Source of the DNA: Lutjanus erythropterus
Taxonomy: Eukaryota; Chordata; Actinopteri; Lutjaniformes; Lutjanidae
NCBI GenBank assembly: GCA_020091685.1
Contig: CM034603.1
Location: 38,476,552-38,540,551, forward strand
DNA length: 64,000 nucleotides
Reading direction: 5' to 3'
Numbering within the stretch: the stretch's first letter is position 1; every line of letters starts with the position of its first letter. The notes beneath the pieces are model-generated. The model had not been told where the DNA came from. It searched no databases and worked only from the letters and a program-made list of their open reading frames with translations. The position numbers and the translations under genes are program-made. This document shows, piece after piece, positions 22,578 through 37,100 of the stretch.

Positions 22578-25500
22578 CAGAATAATAATCCATATTTGAT
22601 CAGTGTACTAACAAAATATTGATCCATGTTTGATCAGTGTAGTAACAGTTTATTGATCCATATTTGATCAGTGTAATAACAGTTTATTGATCAGTGTAAT
22701 AAAGTAGTTCCTTCATGAAACTGAGTAACCAGCTGATGATTTCTGTAAACAGACCCTGGTTTGTATTTTTTTCTGAGGCCAGGGGAAAAAACACGCACTG
22801 TCCCTTTAAAGTTTTCTAGGAGCAGATTTCACTGAAGCTTTGTGGACTTTAACAGTTTGACGCGTCATGAAGTTTTAACGCCTGCGACTGCAGCTGCTGG
22901 CTGATCATTGGTTGATGCAGCAGAATGACATGAATCAGCGGAGATGCTCTGAGTGTTTGTTCAGTCAGCTGGATTTACTGCAGCAGCTTAACACAATAAG
23001 AGTCTGCTGTCAAAATAAAAGCCCTTAACGAGGAAACCTGCAGAGGGCTCACAAGTTATTGTCTATTTTCAGATGTGAGCCTATAAATATCTCACTGAAG
23101 CTGTTTTTGAAGCTACTTTTTTGTGCTAATAATAGTTTGAGAGTCATGAAATCCTTTAACTCGAGTCGACTCGGCTGATGTTTGCTGGTTTGTAGTGACA
23201 GCGGGTCTCGTGGGTCTGTGACAGTTCTGCTTCTGTCACATTCACAGCACTTTCTCAACTATTTTAGTCTCTTTGTTGAATCTCTGACATGTTTGAAAAC
23301 ATGCAAACTGAGCCGAGTCACTCAGAGGAGGAGGAGGAGGATGAAGATGATGCAGCAGAGTACAGACATGTTCTCTAATTTTAGCATTCAGCAGTCTGTA
23401 AAGACTTTCTGCACTTTCAATCTAATTCAGGATCCACGTGATGACAGACTGAGAACACTGCCTGCAGAGTGAGAACTCACTGAAAATCAAACAGCACAGT
23501 CGGTTCTGAAGATAACTGAGACCGATAATTCATCAATAACTAAAATAACTGCAGCTGCAACGATTAATCAATCATTAATCACCTATAAAATGAATCCACC
23601 AGTATTCTGATAATCGATTAACTGTTTTGAGTCATTTTTTAAGGAAAAAACCCTCAAAATTCTCTGATTTCAGCTTCTTAATGTAAATGTTTCCTGCTGT
23701 CTTCTCTGACAGTAAACTGAATGTCTTTGGGTTGAGGACATTTTTAGGACGATGGATTAATGAAAATAAAAGTTAGCTGCAGTCCTACATTTAAGTACAT
23801 CTACAAGTATTTTGAATTTGTGATTAAACATGATTAACAGCAGCCGAACTGACTGTCAGCACTGAAAATAACATTTTAATAAATAATAGTGTTTGATGTT
23901 TTGTTTTACCGGGTTCCTGCAATTCAAAAACTTCTCAAGTTTTATTTTAAAGCTTCTTACAGCTGAAGTAAATAACATATTTATATTTATCAGCAGTCAA
24001 ACGGCTGGACACACCTTCTCATTCCATGTTTATTCTTATTTTTATCATTTCTCTACTGAAAATATCAAAACTGGGAAATAAAACATAAAATGATCTAGAA
24101 AGCAAAAATATTTTTGATTCCTTAAAAGCAGAATGCTTCTGCACACTGTCCTCTGTATTTCTGTCCCTGATTTAATAACAGAATCATTAAGTCTTTTCTT
24201 CTTTTTTGCTTTTTATAGTCGACCAATGATCTTCTCCTGTCGACCTCCAGGTGTACAAAAGTTTTTGCTCTTTGTATTTTTTTCCAGAACGTTATAATAC
24301 ATTTATTCTTCTGCTCTGACAGTAATAACTTTCCTGATATATAAACCTGTAGCATCCTGGAGTTAGCAGTGCAATAATTATGACATTCACGAAACATCCT
24401 GTGTGGTTTTTCCCTGAGGAATAATTAAGTCAATACATTTAAAAGGAAAACAACAAGAAATAAACGTACCTGTAATAAAAATCTAAAAATATACAAATAA
24501 ATAAAAACAATGAAACAAATACATGTAGGAATATAGAAAAAAAATGAGAGAAAAGAAGATGTGAACAGACGTTTGGCATTATTTGTATTAAAGGAGACCA
24601 ACTCCATTTGCTTCTGAAGAACCCTTTTTGGGAGAAAAGGTTTGTCAAGGGTTCTTTGTAAGACTAAAGAACCCTTTTCATCCAAAGAACCTTTTGTAGA
24701 ATAAATAGTTCTTCCAGAATCCTGCTGTGCAGTCAGTGATCAGCTCCAAATAACAACAAACAATTCATCATAAATTCATATTAACCAGATTTTAAACACT
24801 TTAAAAGATGATTATCTGTAATTAAGAATGACATCACTGAAGAATTAAAAAAGCAAATAAACAAACATCTGAGCTGAGCCTCACCGAGGGCGTCGTGCAG
24901 GTACTTCTGTCCCACCAGCTTCAGATACTCCTCGATGGCTTTGGTAGCCAGCGTGTTCTCCCTGAAGATCAGGACGTCGTGGTCGGCGCAGCGGTCCACC
25001 TCTGACATCACCAGGTCTGTCAGGAAGTCCTGGACAGGAGGAGGAGGAGGAGGAGGAAGACGAGGTGAGGCAACCATGCATCCATACAATATTGTCACAA
25101 AATATTGTGATAGTATTTGTTTTTTTTCCTGCACCCCTCGAGACGGATACCGCTCTCAGGTCTGTACAGTAAATATGAGGAACACAGAATTTTCTTTATT
25201 TGGAGGGAGGCTAGCAGTTTCCCACTGTTTCCAGTCTTTATGCTAAGCTAAGCTAATCTGCTGCTGGCTGTACAGATGTGAGAGCTGTTCCTCTGACAGC
25301 AGGGTTCTGATTGGTCGCTGAGCTCTGACCTTTGCCCTCCCGGTGCTCTGCAGGATGTGGACCAGCGCGCAGGCCATCTCCTCCTTGTTCTTGACGCTGA
25401 TGACGGGCTCCAGCACCGAGCACAGCATGGTGTAGTTGTTGGTGACGAACTCGGCGAACTCCTTGTACTGCTCCATGGGCAGGATGGAGATGGTCTGGAA

Positions 25501-28500
25501 GCGCGACTTGATGCGGATCGACGGCCCCCCTCCCTTGGCCTTGCTGGTGGTGGGCGTGCTGACCGGGTACCACTTCTCCACGAACTGCCGGCCCGTCACG
25601 CCCGACACGGGGATGTTGACCAGGCCGACGTAGTTGTTCTTGTCCTTCTTCTTCTTCTTGTCCACGTCGCGGTAGATGTGCACGGTGATGCTGTGCATGG
25701 CGGGCAGGCTGGAGAAGTCGAAGTACTCGCCCCAGAACAGGCTGTCGTGCCGAGTCTTGCTGGTGGTCCGGGCGTACAGGACGTCGTCCAGACACAGCTC
25801 GCAGAAATATTTCTTCTTGGGCGGCAGGTCTTTGGCTTCGATGATCCACAGACGCAGCAGGTTCTCCGCCCGCCGACAGTTGTCCTGGAAACACAAACAG
25901 CCTCAGTTAGAAGATTTAAAACACGGCCGCAGGTTTCAGAAGAACAGAGGTCAACAACAAAGATCCTGTTTCATGTTTATAACTTTTTTAAAAACTGAAG
26001 TTAGGGTGCATGACATAATTATTTCAGTGCAGCTGTGGGAAGTAACTAAGTACAAATACTTTATTGTACGTTACCATCATAGTTTTCAGGTTATCTGCAC
26101 TTAACATGAGTATTTATTTTGCTGACGTCTTTCTACTTCTTCTCAAATCTGAACTTTCTCCTCCTCACATTTTCAAAACAGGATAGTTACTTTAGTTTTA
26201 ATGACTTTGAGGTGAATTATTGATTATTTTTTATTTTGAAATCATCGCCTTCCAACACAATAATCACAGTCATTAAAACTAAAGTAATGAGTTCAGATAT
26301 TTGTGTTTAGATGTAGGAAGTAAAAGTAAAGTAATTGAGTGTCTGTACTCTGTTACTTCCCATCTTTGTGCACATGAAACTCGTTCACAGCGTCTCACCT
26401 GAATCACCTGAATCAAACTCACACCTGGTCATCGTGTGTGTCTCACCTTGTTGGGCTGAATCGTCCTCCTCAGGTTCTCCATCCACTTGTCTCTCTCTGA
26501 GGCTGAAGTGCAGCTGAAACACTTGCTGCCGCCCGAGTACGTCACCTGACAGGTGAGACACAGACAGAGGTCATGTGACATCTGACCTGCTGCTACATTC
26601 AAACCAATAATCAATCATTCAACCGTTACTTTAACTCAAAAATACACAGAGGTAGAGACTTCATTTACGATGCAGCCCAGTAAAACTATAAAATAAAAGC
26701 TAATGTAATTTAATTGACATAAAAGAAATTTAACCTGCAAGTTACACTTTAATTAGGCTTTTTATTTTATTTTGTATTGTAATTTTTATTGTGAAACAAA
26801 AAAGACAAAAGACAAACTGCTGCTTTGGGTGATTCCACAACTCTCTGCAATGAAATGATCCTGTTATACAACATGATGATATTATATCATATCTCACCAT
26901 GTTTACTGTGTTTTATTTTATTATACATAAGTCTAAGTATAATATGACACTATAAAGTAAGCATGCAGGCGTTTTCACTGATTAAAAAGTGTGTGACAGT
27001 GATCTCACAGTCATAATCTCTGAATCATCAGACTCCTCCTTCTCCTCCGGTCTCCACCTGTTTGTGTCATTATTCAGAACATTCAGCGATTTGCAAAGTT
27101 TGAAAGTTGAAAGAACATTTAAACAGTAAACTGATGCAGAAACGTCTGTCAGTCTCTGGACTTTGATTTTCCTGAGTGTGACCTGATGATGCAAAGTGAC
27201 CATCACTCAAACTGTCCAATCAGCATCGCTGCTTTTGATAAAAGGCTTCTCCGTCAGATACGCCGGTGTATCCTCACTCTGAGCTCCTCCAGAAGCCTCC
27301 TCGTCTCCTCGTCTCCTCCAGGTGCATTTAAGCAACTGGAAGATCCTTCATCAAGGCGGAGGAGAAACAGCTTCCAGGTCGATGAGGGAGAGAGGAGACG
27401 ATGAGAGCAGACAAGGAGACATAATTCAGCGTAATGGAAAACCCCCGCTGCGCTCCTCTCCTCCTCAGTCGTGTCTAGAAGGGAACCTTTGATTTGCAAA
27501 ACTCTCAGGAGGTTTGTACCCGTTGTTTCTGTTAAAATAATCACACTTTACGATCTTTCATTGGTCTGAGCTCGCCACCTCGACACGACCGTCTCTGTCA
27601 GACACACAGAGGTTTTGTTTGGACGGACACTCAGGTTTATTCTGGGACCCATTTTGATGCAGACAAGTGACTAGTTTGCAGGAATGTGACGGCGCTTATA
27701 AAACAGTTGTATAATAAAAGCAGTATCACACTGCTGACCTCTCATTACTTTAATAAAATGCTATTTTTGGACAGCTGGGATACATGACCTTTTCATTCTG
27801 GTTAGAGATGCACTGACTCCAATTTCCCATCTTTTACAGGTCTGACCTGCTGATTCCAAAAAAACTATAACTGACAGAAAACACAAACATTTCTGGAACT
27901 TTTCTTTAAATTAAAATCAAAATGACATTTACTATTAAATAACTTTTTGTTTTTCTTCCAAAGCGCTCCAGGTTATCATATAAAGATTTTGTACCAGGAG
28001 GAGCAGGATCTTCTGAGATCTCGTAGGAAACATGATTTCACGTGATCAGCTGACGCTGTCAGGGCTGAAAACTGATCAGTCGATCGGTGCATCCAGACTT
28101 ACAGCAGGAAAAAAATCAAACCCATCGCAGCCTCATTCACTTCACCAACAACAGAAGCTGATAATCTTTGTTTCTGATTGTTTATTGGTCCCCTGAGCAT
28201 ACATGTGATTGATCAGGTGATTGATCAGGTGATCAGGTTGTCCAACATGTTGCTGTGAGGTGATAAATGTGTCTAATTCTTCACTTTCTACCTCCTCAGT
28301 TGACTTTACGTGAACTCACCTCGAAGCAGAACTCCTGTCCCAGGATGCTGCTGTGCAGAGGTTTGATGAACACGTCCTCCTCCATGCTCAGGTCCAGAGC
28401 CTCGACCGCGCTGCCCGGGCTCAGCAAAGACTCATGGGAGGTCGACTCCTTCAGCTTGGGGAGCCCACGAGATCTGGAAGACAAGAGGAACGCTCAAATG

Positions 28501-29806
28501 TTAAACGAGTGAAAAGCAGAGTCAGAGTTTTCTTCTCTAAACTGAAGTTCTTTATGAGTAACAAAACGCTGCCAGGGGGCGCCGCTGAGCACAATAAGAC
28601 TTCTCAGATACCATGACAACGCCACGACCTTCATCAAAGTTCCTCTGAGTGTTTGAGCTCGCCACCACAGGTGCCTGCTGTCAACAGTGAAGCAGGAGAG
28701 CAGTAATACCTACGAAAAACAACCACAGAGCCAGGTGAGGGGAGTTCCCCAGAGCATCCCTCCTCCTCCTCCTCCTCCTCCTCCTCCTCCTCGACTCCCC
28801 CCTGCTCCCACTGTCCTCCCACCTCGACCCTGCAGCAGGCAGCAGGAGCAGCTCCGATCATCGACCGCAGCGTCACCTTTATGAAGCTTCCCCACAGTCC
28901 AGCAGGTGGTAAACAAGGTCCTGGGACGGCCAATCGCATCGGGCCTCTGGGAGCGTTTCCATAGCAACAACCTCTGCCGGGACAGCAGGCGCTAGGCAGC
29001 AGCGTGTGACGCAGCAAGGAGCCAGGCAGGTGTTTAACTACAGACCGGTCTCACGGGTGGGGGAGTCTGTCAGAGGTTAACGAGAGGAGGTCGGAGACGC
29101 AGGGGAAGAAGAAACTTTTCAAAATAAAAGACCAGCTGATTTTCCATCTCTGTTGAACTCTGAAGTTACGGTAAGTGTCACTCTAAATCTAATTACATTC
29201 TGAACTATCAGGTGGAGTTGTAGAGTTTTCACTTTATACTTCATGTAAACATGCAGTTTCTTTTCTAACAGTATTTTAAGTTGAAGCATTATTGTCCACA
29301 AATACACTCAGGAATAACTGAATGTTAAATCAACAGTGAGTAATGATGGAAACATGATTTCTGTCAACATCAAACTGCAGAGAGATAATTAAAAATATCA
29401 ATTCAACACAAACTGCTGTGTCAGAGATTCAGGCTGCAGATACTTTTCTTTTCCTTCCTTTAACTTCACTTTGTTCATGGTACTTTTGTACTTTTTTACT
29501 TCTGTACTTTTACTTTGAGGTATTTATAATCTGACACACTGAAGACAGGAGATCAGCTGATCAGCTGGTTGTTGGAAACACTGAATGAGATTCAGCTTTT
29601 CAGGAGACTCTTTAATTCACTCTGAGTGTGTGTGTGTGTGTGCGTGTGTGTGTGCGTGTGTGCGTGTGTGTGTGTGTGCGTGTGTGCGTGTGCGCGTGTG
29701 TGTGCGCGTGTGCGTGTGCGCGTGCTTGTGCGTGTGTGCGTGCGTGCGCGTGTGCGTGTGCTTGTGCGTGTGTGTGTCAGTGTGTGTGTGCGTGCGTGTG
29801 CGTGTG

Positions 29807-29837
<31 letters not shown>

Positions 29838-30324
29838 AATCCTCCTGCTGTGTCAGATGAGTTACGTAAACCTGGATTAGTGGATTCAGATCAACACTGA
29901 TGCCGAGACATCAGACTTGTTTAACTGACGGAAACCAATCAGATCCAGTGCTGGAAAGTAACTAAATACTTTTACCTTTTTATGCTGATATTTATTTATT
30001 GTAAGTATAATTTGAGATGTTACCTCAGTATTTACATTTTTAGGAGGGCTGCAACTAACGATTACTTCCATAGTCGATTAATCAGTGGATTATTTTTTTG
30101 ATTAACTGATTTATAGTTTCACAATTTCAGAAAATGGTGAAAAACGTTGATCAATGTGAAAGATGAAAAATGAGACATTTGAGAAAACGATCAAAAGATT
30201 TATCTACAATAAAAAGTACAGATCACTGCAGACCTAGTTTTGTTATTTTTAGGTTTCACTGGTCCACTTTAATATTTTTGATTAAGTGTGTCTGATCATG
30301 TGACCTGAAGCTGCTAAACACAGT

Positions 30325-30367
<43 letters not shown>

Positions 30368-30546
30368 TGAAAATGAACTGTGAGGACGAACGAGCCGACT
30401 GAAGCAGGAAGACGGAAAACCTTCAAGTGAGGACAGACGCAGAGTTTGAGGAAGGGCTGGTCTCTGCAGCAGGATGGAAACCTGATCCAAGATCCAAGAG
30501 GAGGAGGAGGAAGCACTTACTGACCACACACACACACGCACGCACG

Positions 30547-30605
<59 letters not shown>

Positions 30606-31914
30606 TTGTCATCCTAACATGAGAGACACTTTTTAAAATTAGTTGATTCAAAATGTTTTGTCTGACAGCTGGAAGATGCTTTGTGTCACATCACAGAAAG
30701 AAAGAACTTATATTTATCATTTTACACAAAAAAAACATCTACATCTGTGAGAATAATCAGTTTTCATCTTAAAATCATGATGGTGTGAATTTTTTTTGAG
30801 TCTGAACCAAACAAACGTGTTTCAGGAGTCTGTGCTGCTCAACAATGCAGCTGCACAAGAATCAAAACGTATTTCTGGTTCTGTGATTTGGATATTGTGC
30901 TGGTCTCTGGAGCCAGGGAGCGGTGATACCCTTTAACACCCGGACCACGTACCTGCAGGATTTATGACATCACAACTAGTCTAGAGCCAATCGTGGTTCA
31001 ATATGAAACTGACCAGTGTGTAAATTTACAATATTTGTGTTTATTCTGGATTTTGACACCGGGGAGAATTTGTTGATCAAGGTTACTGAGCGCAGTAAAA
31101 TCATTTTCGACACAAATTAATTGTAATGGTCTGCAGAGTGACGGGTGCTGCTCCGCACTGCGCTGCGCTCTCGTCCAGCGGCGCAGGACACACCCACTCA
31201 GCCGACCATGAGTGCACTGATCTGGGTGAGGAGTGAGAGATAAACAGCCCACAGAGTCAGACTCTTTACACTCTTCTCATGTGATGAATTAAGGATTTAA
31301 TTCGACCAAACCAGAGCTGGGGATTGTTGGAAGAGTGGACGGACTAACGAAGACGGTTTAGGTGAGTTTTACATGTTTGAATGAAGTGTGTGTCAACGAG
31401 GAGTTAATTAAGCTCGTCTTAGTTCAGTAAAAGAGAGAAACCTAAATTCAGAGGGTGAACAGTTGTATTTCTCTGTTTAAAGTGGACATAGCATAGAGAA
31501 TTTACCGCCTGTGGACGTCTCCGACACTCGAGAAGAAGGGAGGAGGAGGAAGATACTGCCAATCGCCCATGGATGGGCTGATCTGTTGGAAAATTTTAGC
31601 ATATTACTCAACCCTAACGAGATCCCTGATCACCAACACCAGGGTCGGACCTCACTGACGCTCTGAACGCCTCCGAATGTGATCAGATCCCTGCTGCAGG
31701 TTCAACATCTGGAGCCAGAGGAACAGCAGGTTCATGAACATCAGGTGAACGTCACCTGCCTGGTTTGGACCTTCAGACCCCAGAACTGAGAGAAACCCGA
31801 CCTCAGAAGCAACTCGAGCGTCGAACAGAAGCATTTTAACTCAGCAGAGACACCAGAACTTAGCAAAGACTAAATCAGAACAGGGAGCCGTCAAACTGGA
31901 TTCAAACTTTACAA

Positions 31915-31965
<51 letters not shown>

Positions 31966-32077
31966 CCTACCTGAACCTGAGAGTTTTGGAGAGCTGAGCT
32001 TTTCGAGCTCTCCGGAGGAGAGACGATGAACCGTCCATCAGGAGTTAAAGCTCCGAGCTGACTGAGCCACACAGAGG

Positions 32078-32126
<49 letters not shown>

Positions 32127-34037
32127 GCATTATCGTCCTGTCCAGCTGGCTGACATTCTGTCGGCTATAAAGCTGTACTCTCTCTGGCTGCATCAGTTGA
32201 CTCGACACATGTGAACAGATGCAGCGTCCATCATTCATCATAAGACCGCTGTCAGTTTCATGTCATACATATTATTATATCATAACACGGTGACGTGTTC
32301 TGTTTCTCCGTCTCTCTCTACAGTCAGTGTGTGTAATATTTATATTTAGTTTGCTGGTTGTGGAGAGGATGAATTATAATGATTATAATGGACTAGAAGG
32401 AATCAATCAATTTTGATAAAGTTTAACCAGTTTGAGTCTCTTTTTTTAGGATTTAAGTCTAAATTCTCTGATTTCAGCTTCTTAAATGTGAACATTTTCT
32501 TGTTTCTTTACTCTTCTCTGACAGTAAACTGATGATCTTTGAGTTCAAGACATCTGAGGACGTCATCTTGGACTCTGATCAACATTTTCTGACATTTTAT
32601 GAACAAAACAAACTAATCAATTTGTGGGAAAATTATTGCCAGATTGATCACTTGTTGAAAAATAGGTCCAAACATGTGAAAACAGGTACGTCCGTGCACT
32701 CCGCCTGTTTTCACGTTTTTTTAATCTATTTTTCAATTGACAAGATTGTAACAGGATCAATTAATTTATTATTATTATAATTATTTATGTTATTTATAGT
32801 CATTTAGCATTCTTAAATTATTAAACTGTACAATTTCCTGCCTACATCACACATCTTTATCACAAAAACCCAGTATCAGTTCTTTGTAATCAATCAGATT
32901 TCCACAAACTAATTATCTCACAGTGTGTCTGGAGCCTCGGGGCCCCTGAAGGGTCTGGGGCCCGCTGTACCCTGTTGTTAATCCAAACTTAAACCTAACA
33001 AAACACGTCAATAATCACTGATAATTAAAGTGATCAGAAGACACATTAGTATCTGATCAGCTCAATGACTGACGATCATGTTGGATGTTTACTTTGCAAT
33101 AATCAATCAAATCAATCTATATCAACAGAATGGAGACATTTAACTCTGAGCTACATCAAGTCAGACATTAACTATGAACCACAGTGTCTCATTTCTACAT
33201 TTCTATTTCTACAACTGACATGTGAATCAGAGAGACAAACAGTCACTGGAATGTGGACATTTCTCCTCTTTTCATGGAGCGAAGCTAACAGTTTCCCTCT
33301 GCTTCCAGTCTTTGTGCTAAGCTAGGCTAAACACATCCTGGATCTCTCTCTGTACCGGACACACACACGAAATGATCACGTAGAACTGATCAATACACCA
33401 CTCTTTTCTTTTATTTTTCCCTCGTTTATGAATAAAAAGGCCAAAAGGCAGCAGAAATGTAATAATCATGATAGTTTTCCTTTCCTGGTTTCAGTGCAGC
33501 GTCCAGGAGTCACATGACAGTCTTGACTTCCCCTGTGCATTTTGTTTTTTAGTGTTAACTTTAAGTTGCTAATAAACTTCCAAACATCAGGACAAAAATC
33601 ATTTTAGGTGTCTGTGCTTCCAGGGGCCGGTTGTTTTCCAGGGCTTTTGGATTATTTTTGTTGTCGACTTTCAGGTGATGTTGAAGACAGTGGGACATTT
33701 TTTGTTTTACAAACCAAGAAAAACAAAAACCTAAAACGTCTGCAGGGTGAAAACTGAGTGACAGCAGAGCGTGTTGCAGAGGAGACGAGGAGACGAGGAG
33801 ACGAGGAGAGGAGGAGAGACAGCTTTCCAGTAAAACCACCTCCATCCAGTCAGTGCTGGGAAAGCTGGGCGCGTTAATGGAGGGAGGAAGAGGAAGAGGA
33901 GGAGGAAGAGGAGAAACCCACAACATCCCAAAAAGAACAGAGGAGCAACTAATAAACCCTCCACCCTCCTGTCTGTCTGCCCGAGTTTAACTTCAGATAC
34001 CAGACAGACAGACAGGCAAACAGACAGACAGACAGTC

Positions 34038-34074
<37 letters not shown>

Positions 34075-34076
34075 GG

Positions 34077-34110
<34 letters not shown>

Positions 34111-37100
34111 GGCAAACAGACAGACAGTCAGACAGACAGACAGGCAAACAGACAGACAGTCAGACAGACAGACAGACAGACAGACAGGCAAACAGACAGA
34201 CAGTCAGACAGACAGACAGACAGATAGATGTCGATGTTGATTAGTCGAGGAAACACAGTGGAAGCAGCAGGAACAGAAGCAGAACAGGAAATTAAGTTTG
34301 ATATGAAAGCATCAGCAGCTTCTGTCACTGCACAGCGTACAGAAACATGGCGGTAACACGGCGACATCACTGTGACCTCGTATGTCTGGACCGCCAACAA
34401 TGAGTCGAGACTGAAGCTGCAACAGAAGGTCCCACGTGATCAGTTTGGACTGACGTCTGTGTGGGTTTTGTCTGCAATAAATGCATTAAATCTCTTGCAT
34501 TAAACTCTCTGTAGTTACTGTTGCTGCGCCTGTCAACCTTTCCATTCTCACACTGTATTTATGCAGTTTATGGTGATGATGACGGCGGCAGATTTAGCTT
34601 TGAAACTGGGAGGAACTGTTCTGTGTTCTGGTCTGCGATTCATTAGAGAAGTTAAACAAAAGCATCCTCTCATTTCTAGATGACGACGGTGGAGTCTGTC
34701 GGATAAAATAATGACTCTCAAGCAGATTTCATAAATGTAGCTAAGCTAATGCTAACTCGACTTGAGTCAGCCGAGACGTCTGTCCGCAGCTGATGTTTTA
34801 ATGTTTCCATCTGACACGTTTTGAAACATTTTAAAACAGGTAAAGTTAGCTAACAGCAGCATACATGATGTAACATTAATGCTAACAGACTGAGGCTAAA
34901 GCTAGCTTACATCTCAGCAAACACTGGTCAGATGGTGAAACACAGCAGGTATATCTACATGACAGATGACAGAAATACTCATTAAGGAGAGGAAAAGGAA
35001 GCGCAGGGACTCGATCAGTGCAGCAGCTGCACCAGAGAGAAACTACTTCATTCAACAGTTCTGGCGTGTGGCACCAAAATGAGAACCTGTAATCTGTGTG
35101 GTGATTCAGTCTCGTAGGTAACGATCATATGAGAACCAGCGTTGGCTCCAGATTTCACTGCCCGATCTTAATAACAACCATTTCACCAACTCAGACACTT
35201 AGAGCCCTGACAACCATCAAGGAGCAAAAACTGAACAACTGAGAAGCTCATGGATGATCAGCAGTTTAATTAGAGTCACGCTGCTCAAAATCCTGCCAGA
35301 ACAACAGTTCTCACTGAAACAAGACCTGACGGCCAGGTGAGGTCAGTAGGATCTTTGTTCCATTCAACTTTTAACCTGTAAAAAATTCTTACTAAGATTG
35401 GCAAGCATTGCAAGGGTCATTGAACGCCTCACACTGTTTGATTTTATCTCCTGACCGTCACCTCCAGATGACCCAGACTGGGATCTGATCAGTCGTCGCC
35501 TAAAACCAAACTGTGATCCAACAAAGCGAGTGTGTGTCAATCATCTCCTCCGCCATCAACGAGCTGCTCAGACTCATCGATCAGGTGGATCCTTACCTGT
35601 CAGCATCAGCAGGACGGAGCGAGGGCAGTCTGAAGCTCGTGTTTCTGTCCAGTTTGGTCTGACTCTTCGTCCTCTTGATGGAGCCTTTGAGACGTTTACT
35701 GAAAAACCCCTGAAAGATAAAAAGAGTTCAAGTTTAAATCAGTAACATCCTGAACATCCTGTCACAAGCACAGGCCTCTCATCCATGAGCAGATGCACAC
35801 AGGTATTCATCCATCCATCCATCCATCCACTTATCCATCCACTCATCCATCCATCTGATGTCGTCCTCAAATGTCTCATTTTGTCCACAACTCAGGGAGG
35901 AGAAAGAAACCAGAAAATATTTACATTTAAGAAGCTGAAATCAGAGGGTTAGGGCTTTATTTTAACGTAAAAATTAACTAAAATAATTACTTGAAATAGC
36001 TGAGGATTAATTTAAAAGTTGATTAATAATCGATTAATCAATCAATCATTGCAGCTCTGGTCAGTTGACAGAAAATTAATCAGCAAATATTTTGATAATT
36101 GATTAATTGTTCAAGCAATTTTATCAAGAAGAAATGAAGAAAATGTAATTTAATTAACTGAATATTTTGGGGGGGTTGGATAAAATAAGACACATGATGA
36201 CATCACAGATTAATTAATCAATTGATCGCTGTAGATTAACTGCTGATGTTCTCTCATCAGCAGTTTGTGAGAAGAAACTCTTTATCAGAGACTTTTAGCT
36301 CCACTCAGGACTGATGACTGCAGGTACTGATGCTGCTGTTGCCGTGGCGACCGGGACATTAGTGTGGACCAGAGCGCCTCCCTCGGGTCAAACACCGACA
36401 GTCGAGGATGAGTCACCCCTCTGACACATGGACGAACGCGACTTCACAGAGGTCATCGGTGTGAGAACACAGCGCTGCACGGTCACATGACTGGACGGTC
36501 ACATGACTGGATGGTCACATGACTGGACGGTCACATGACTCAGCTGATTTGGATCACACTGCTCTTCACCTATCAGATGCTCAGTGACGATCGAAGGCCT
36601 GGGCAGAGCAGAGGAAGTGAGCGGCCTCGTTTCCTGAGATATTAATATCCTCAAACACATCTTCGTCTCCCCCTCCTCCCCCTCCTGTCGTCCCCCACAA
36701 ACTCCCTTCAGGCTCATTGGCTCCCATTAACGCATCAGAATTAAGATTCGTCCAACACTGTGGAAGGAGGAAGCTGATCACAGCTATTGATCCTGATTAT
36801 TGGTCTCCTTGGACGACTGAATGTTCGGATGACTGACTCAGAGTTTGGAGCAGATGACTGATGGCTGGACGCGTTTATGATCCCGCCTTCACTTTACCTC
36901 TGACTTGGAGGCTGCACCAGCTCCCAGCATGCTCTCTGTCTGTATTTTCTGTATGAAGAGACGCTATGAAGTTTGACTGGAGCTAAAAATAGTGAGAAGA
37001 CGACCTGAGAGCTGCTGTGAAGCTTCCACAGAAACAACTCGGCCTGCTGCCGTCGTCAGGGTTCATTTCTCTCATCAGTTTGGGTTTAATTAGTTATCAG

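Larger units (their letters stand above)
28474..35596 (-). other. RASAL2 7.1-kb intron, repeat-rich
   Basis: Contents in order: a GGA/TCC tract and GC-rich block (28740-29010), a TG/CG alternating tract (29625-29838), an Angel-like MITE (30046-30238), two inverted CA/GT pairs, an exon-like GC-rich block (31130-31370), CAGA arrays (34004-34226) and the second copy of the TIR element (34512-35024). No coding gene was recognised. Confidence 0.7.

Noticed and set aside
25357-25998. 213-codon plus-strand frame and the shifted minus-strand frame over the C2 exon
   Set aside because: Shadows of the real 185-codon RASAL2 exon, with no family resemblance of their own.
29585-29900. Open frames made of Cys-Val or His-Thr repeats here and at other CA/GT tracts
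   Set aside because: Translations of dinucleotide repeats; no gene.
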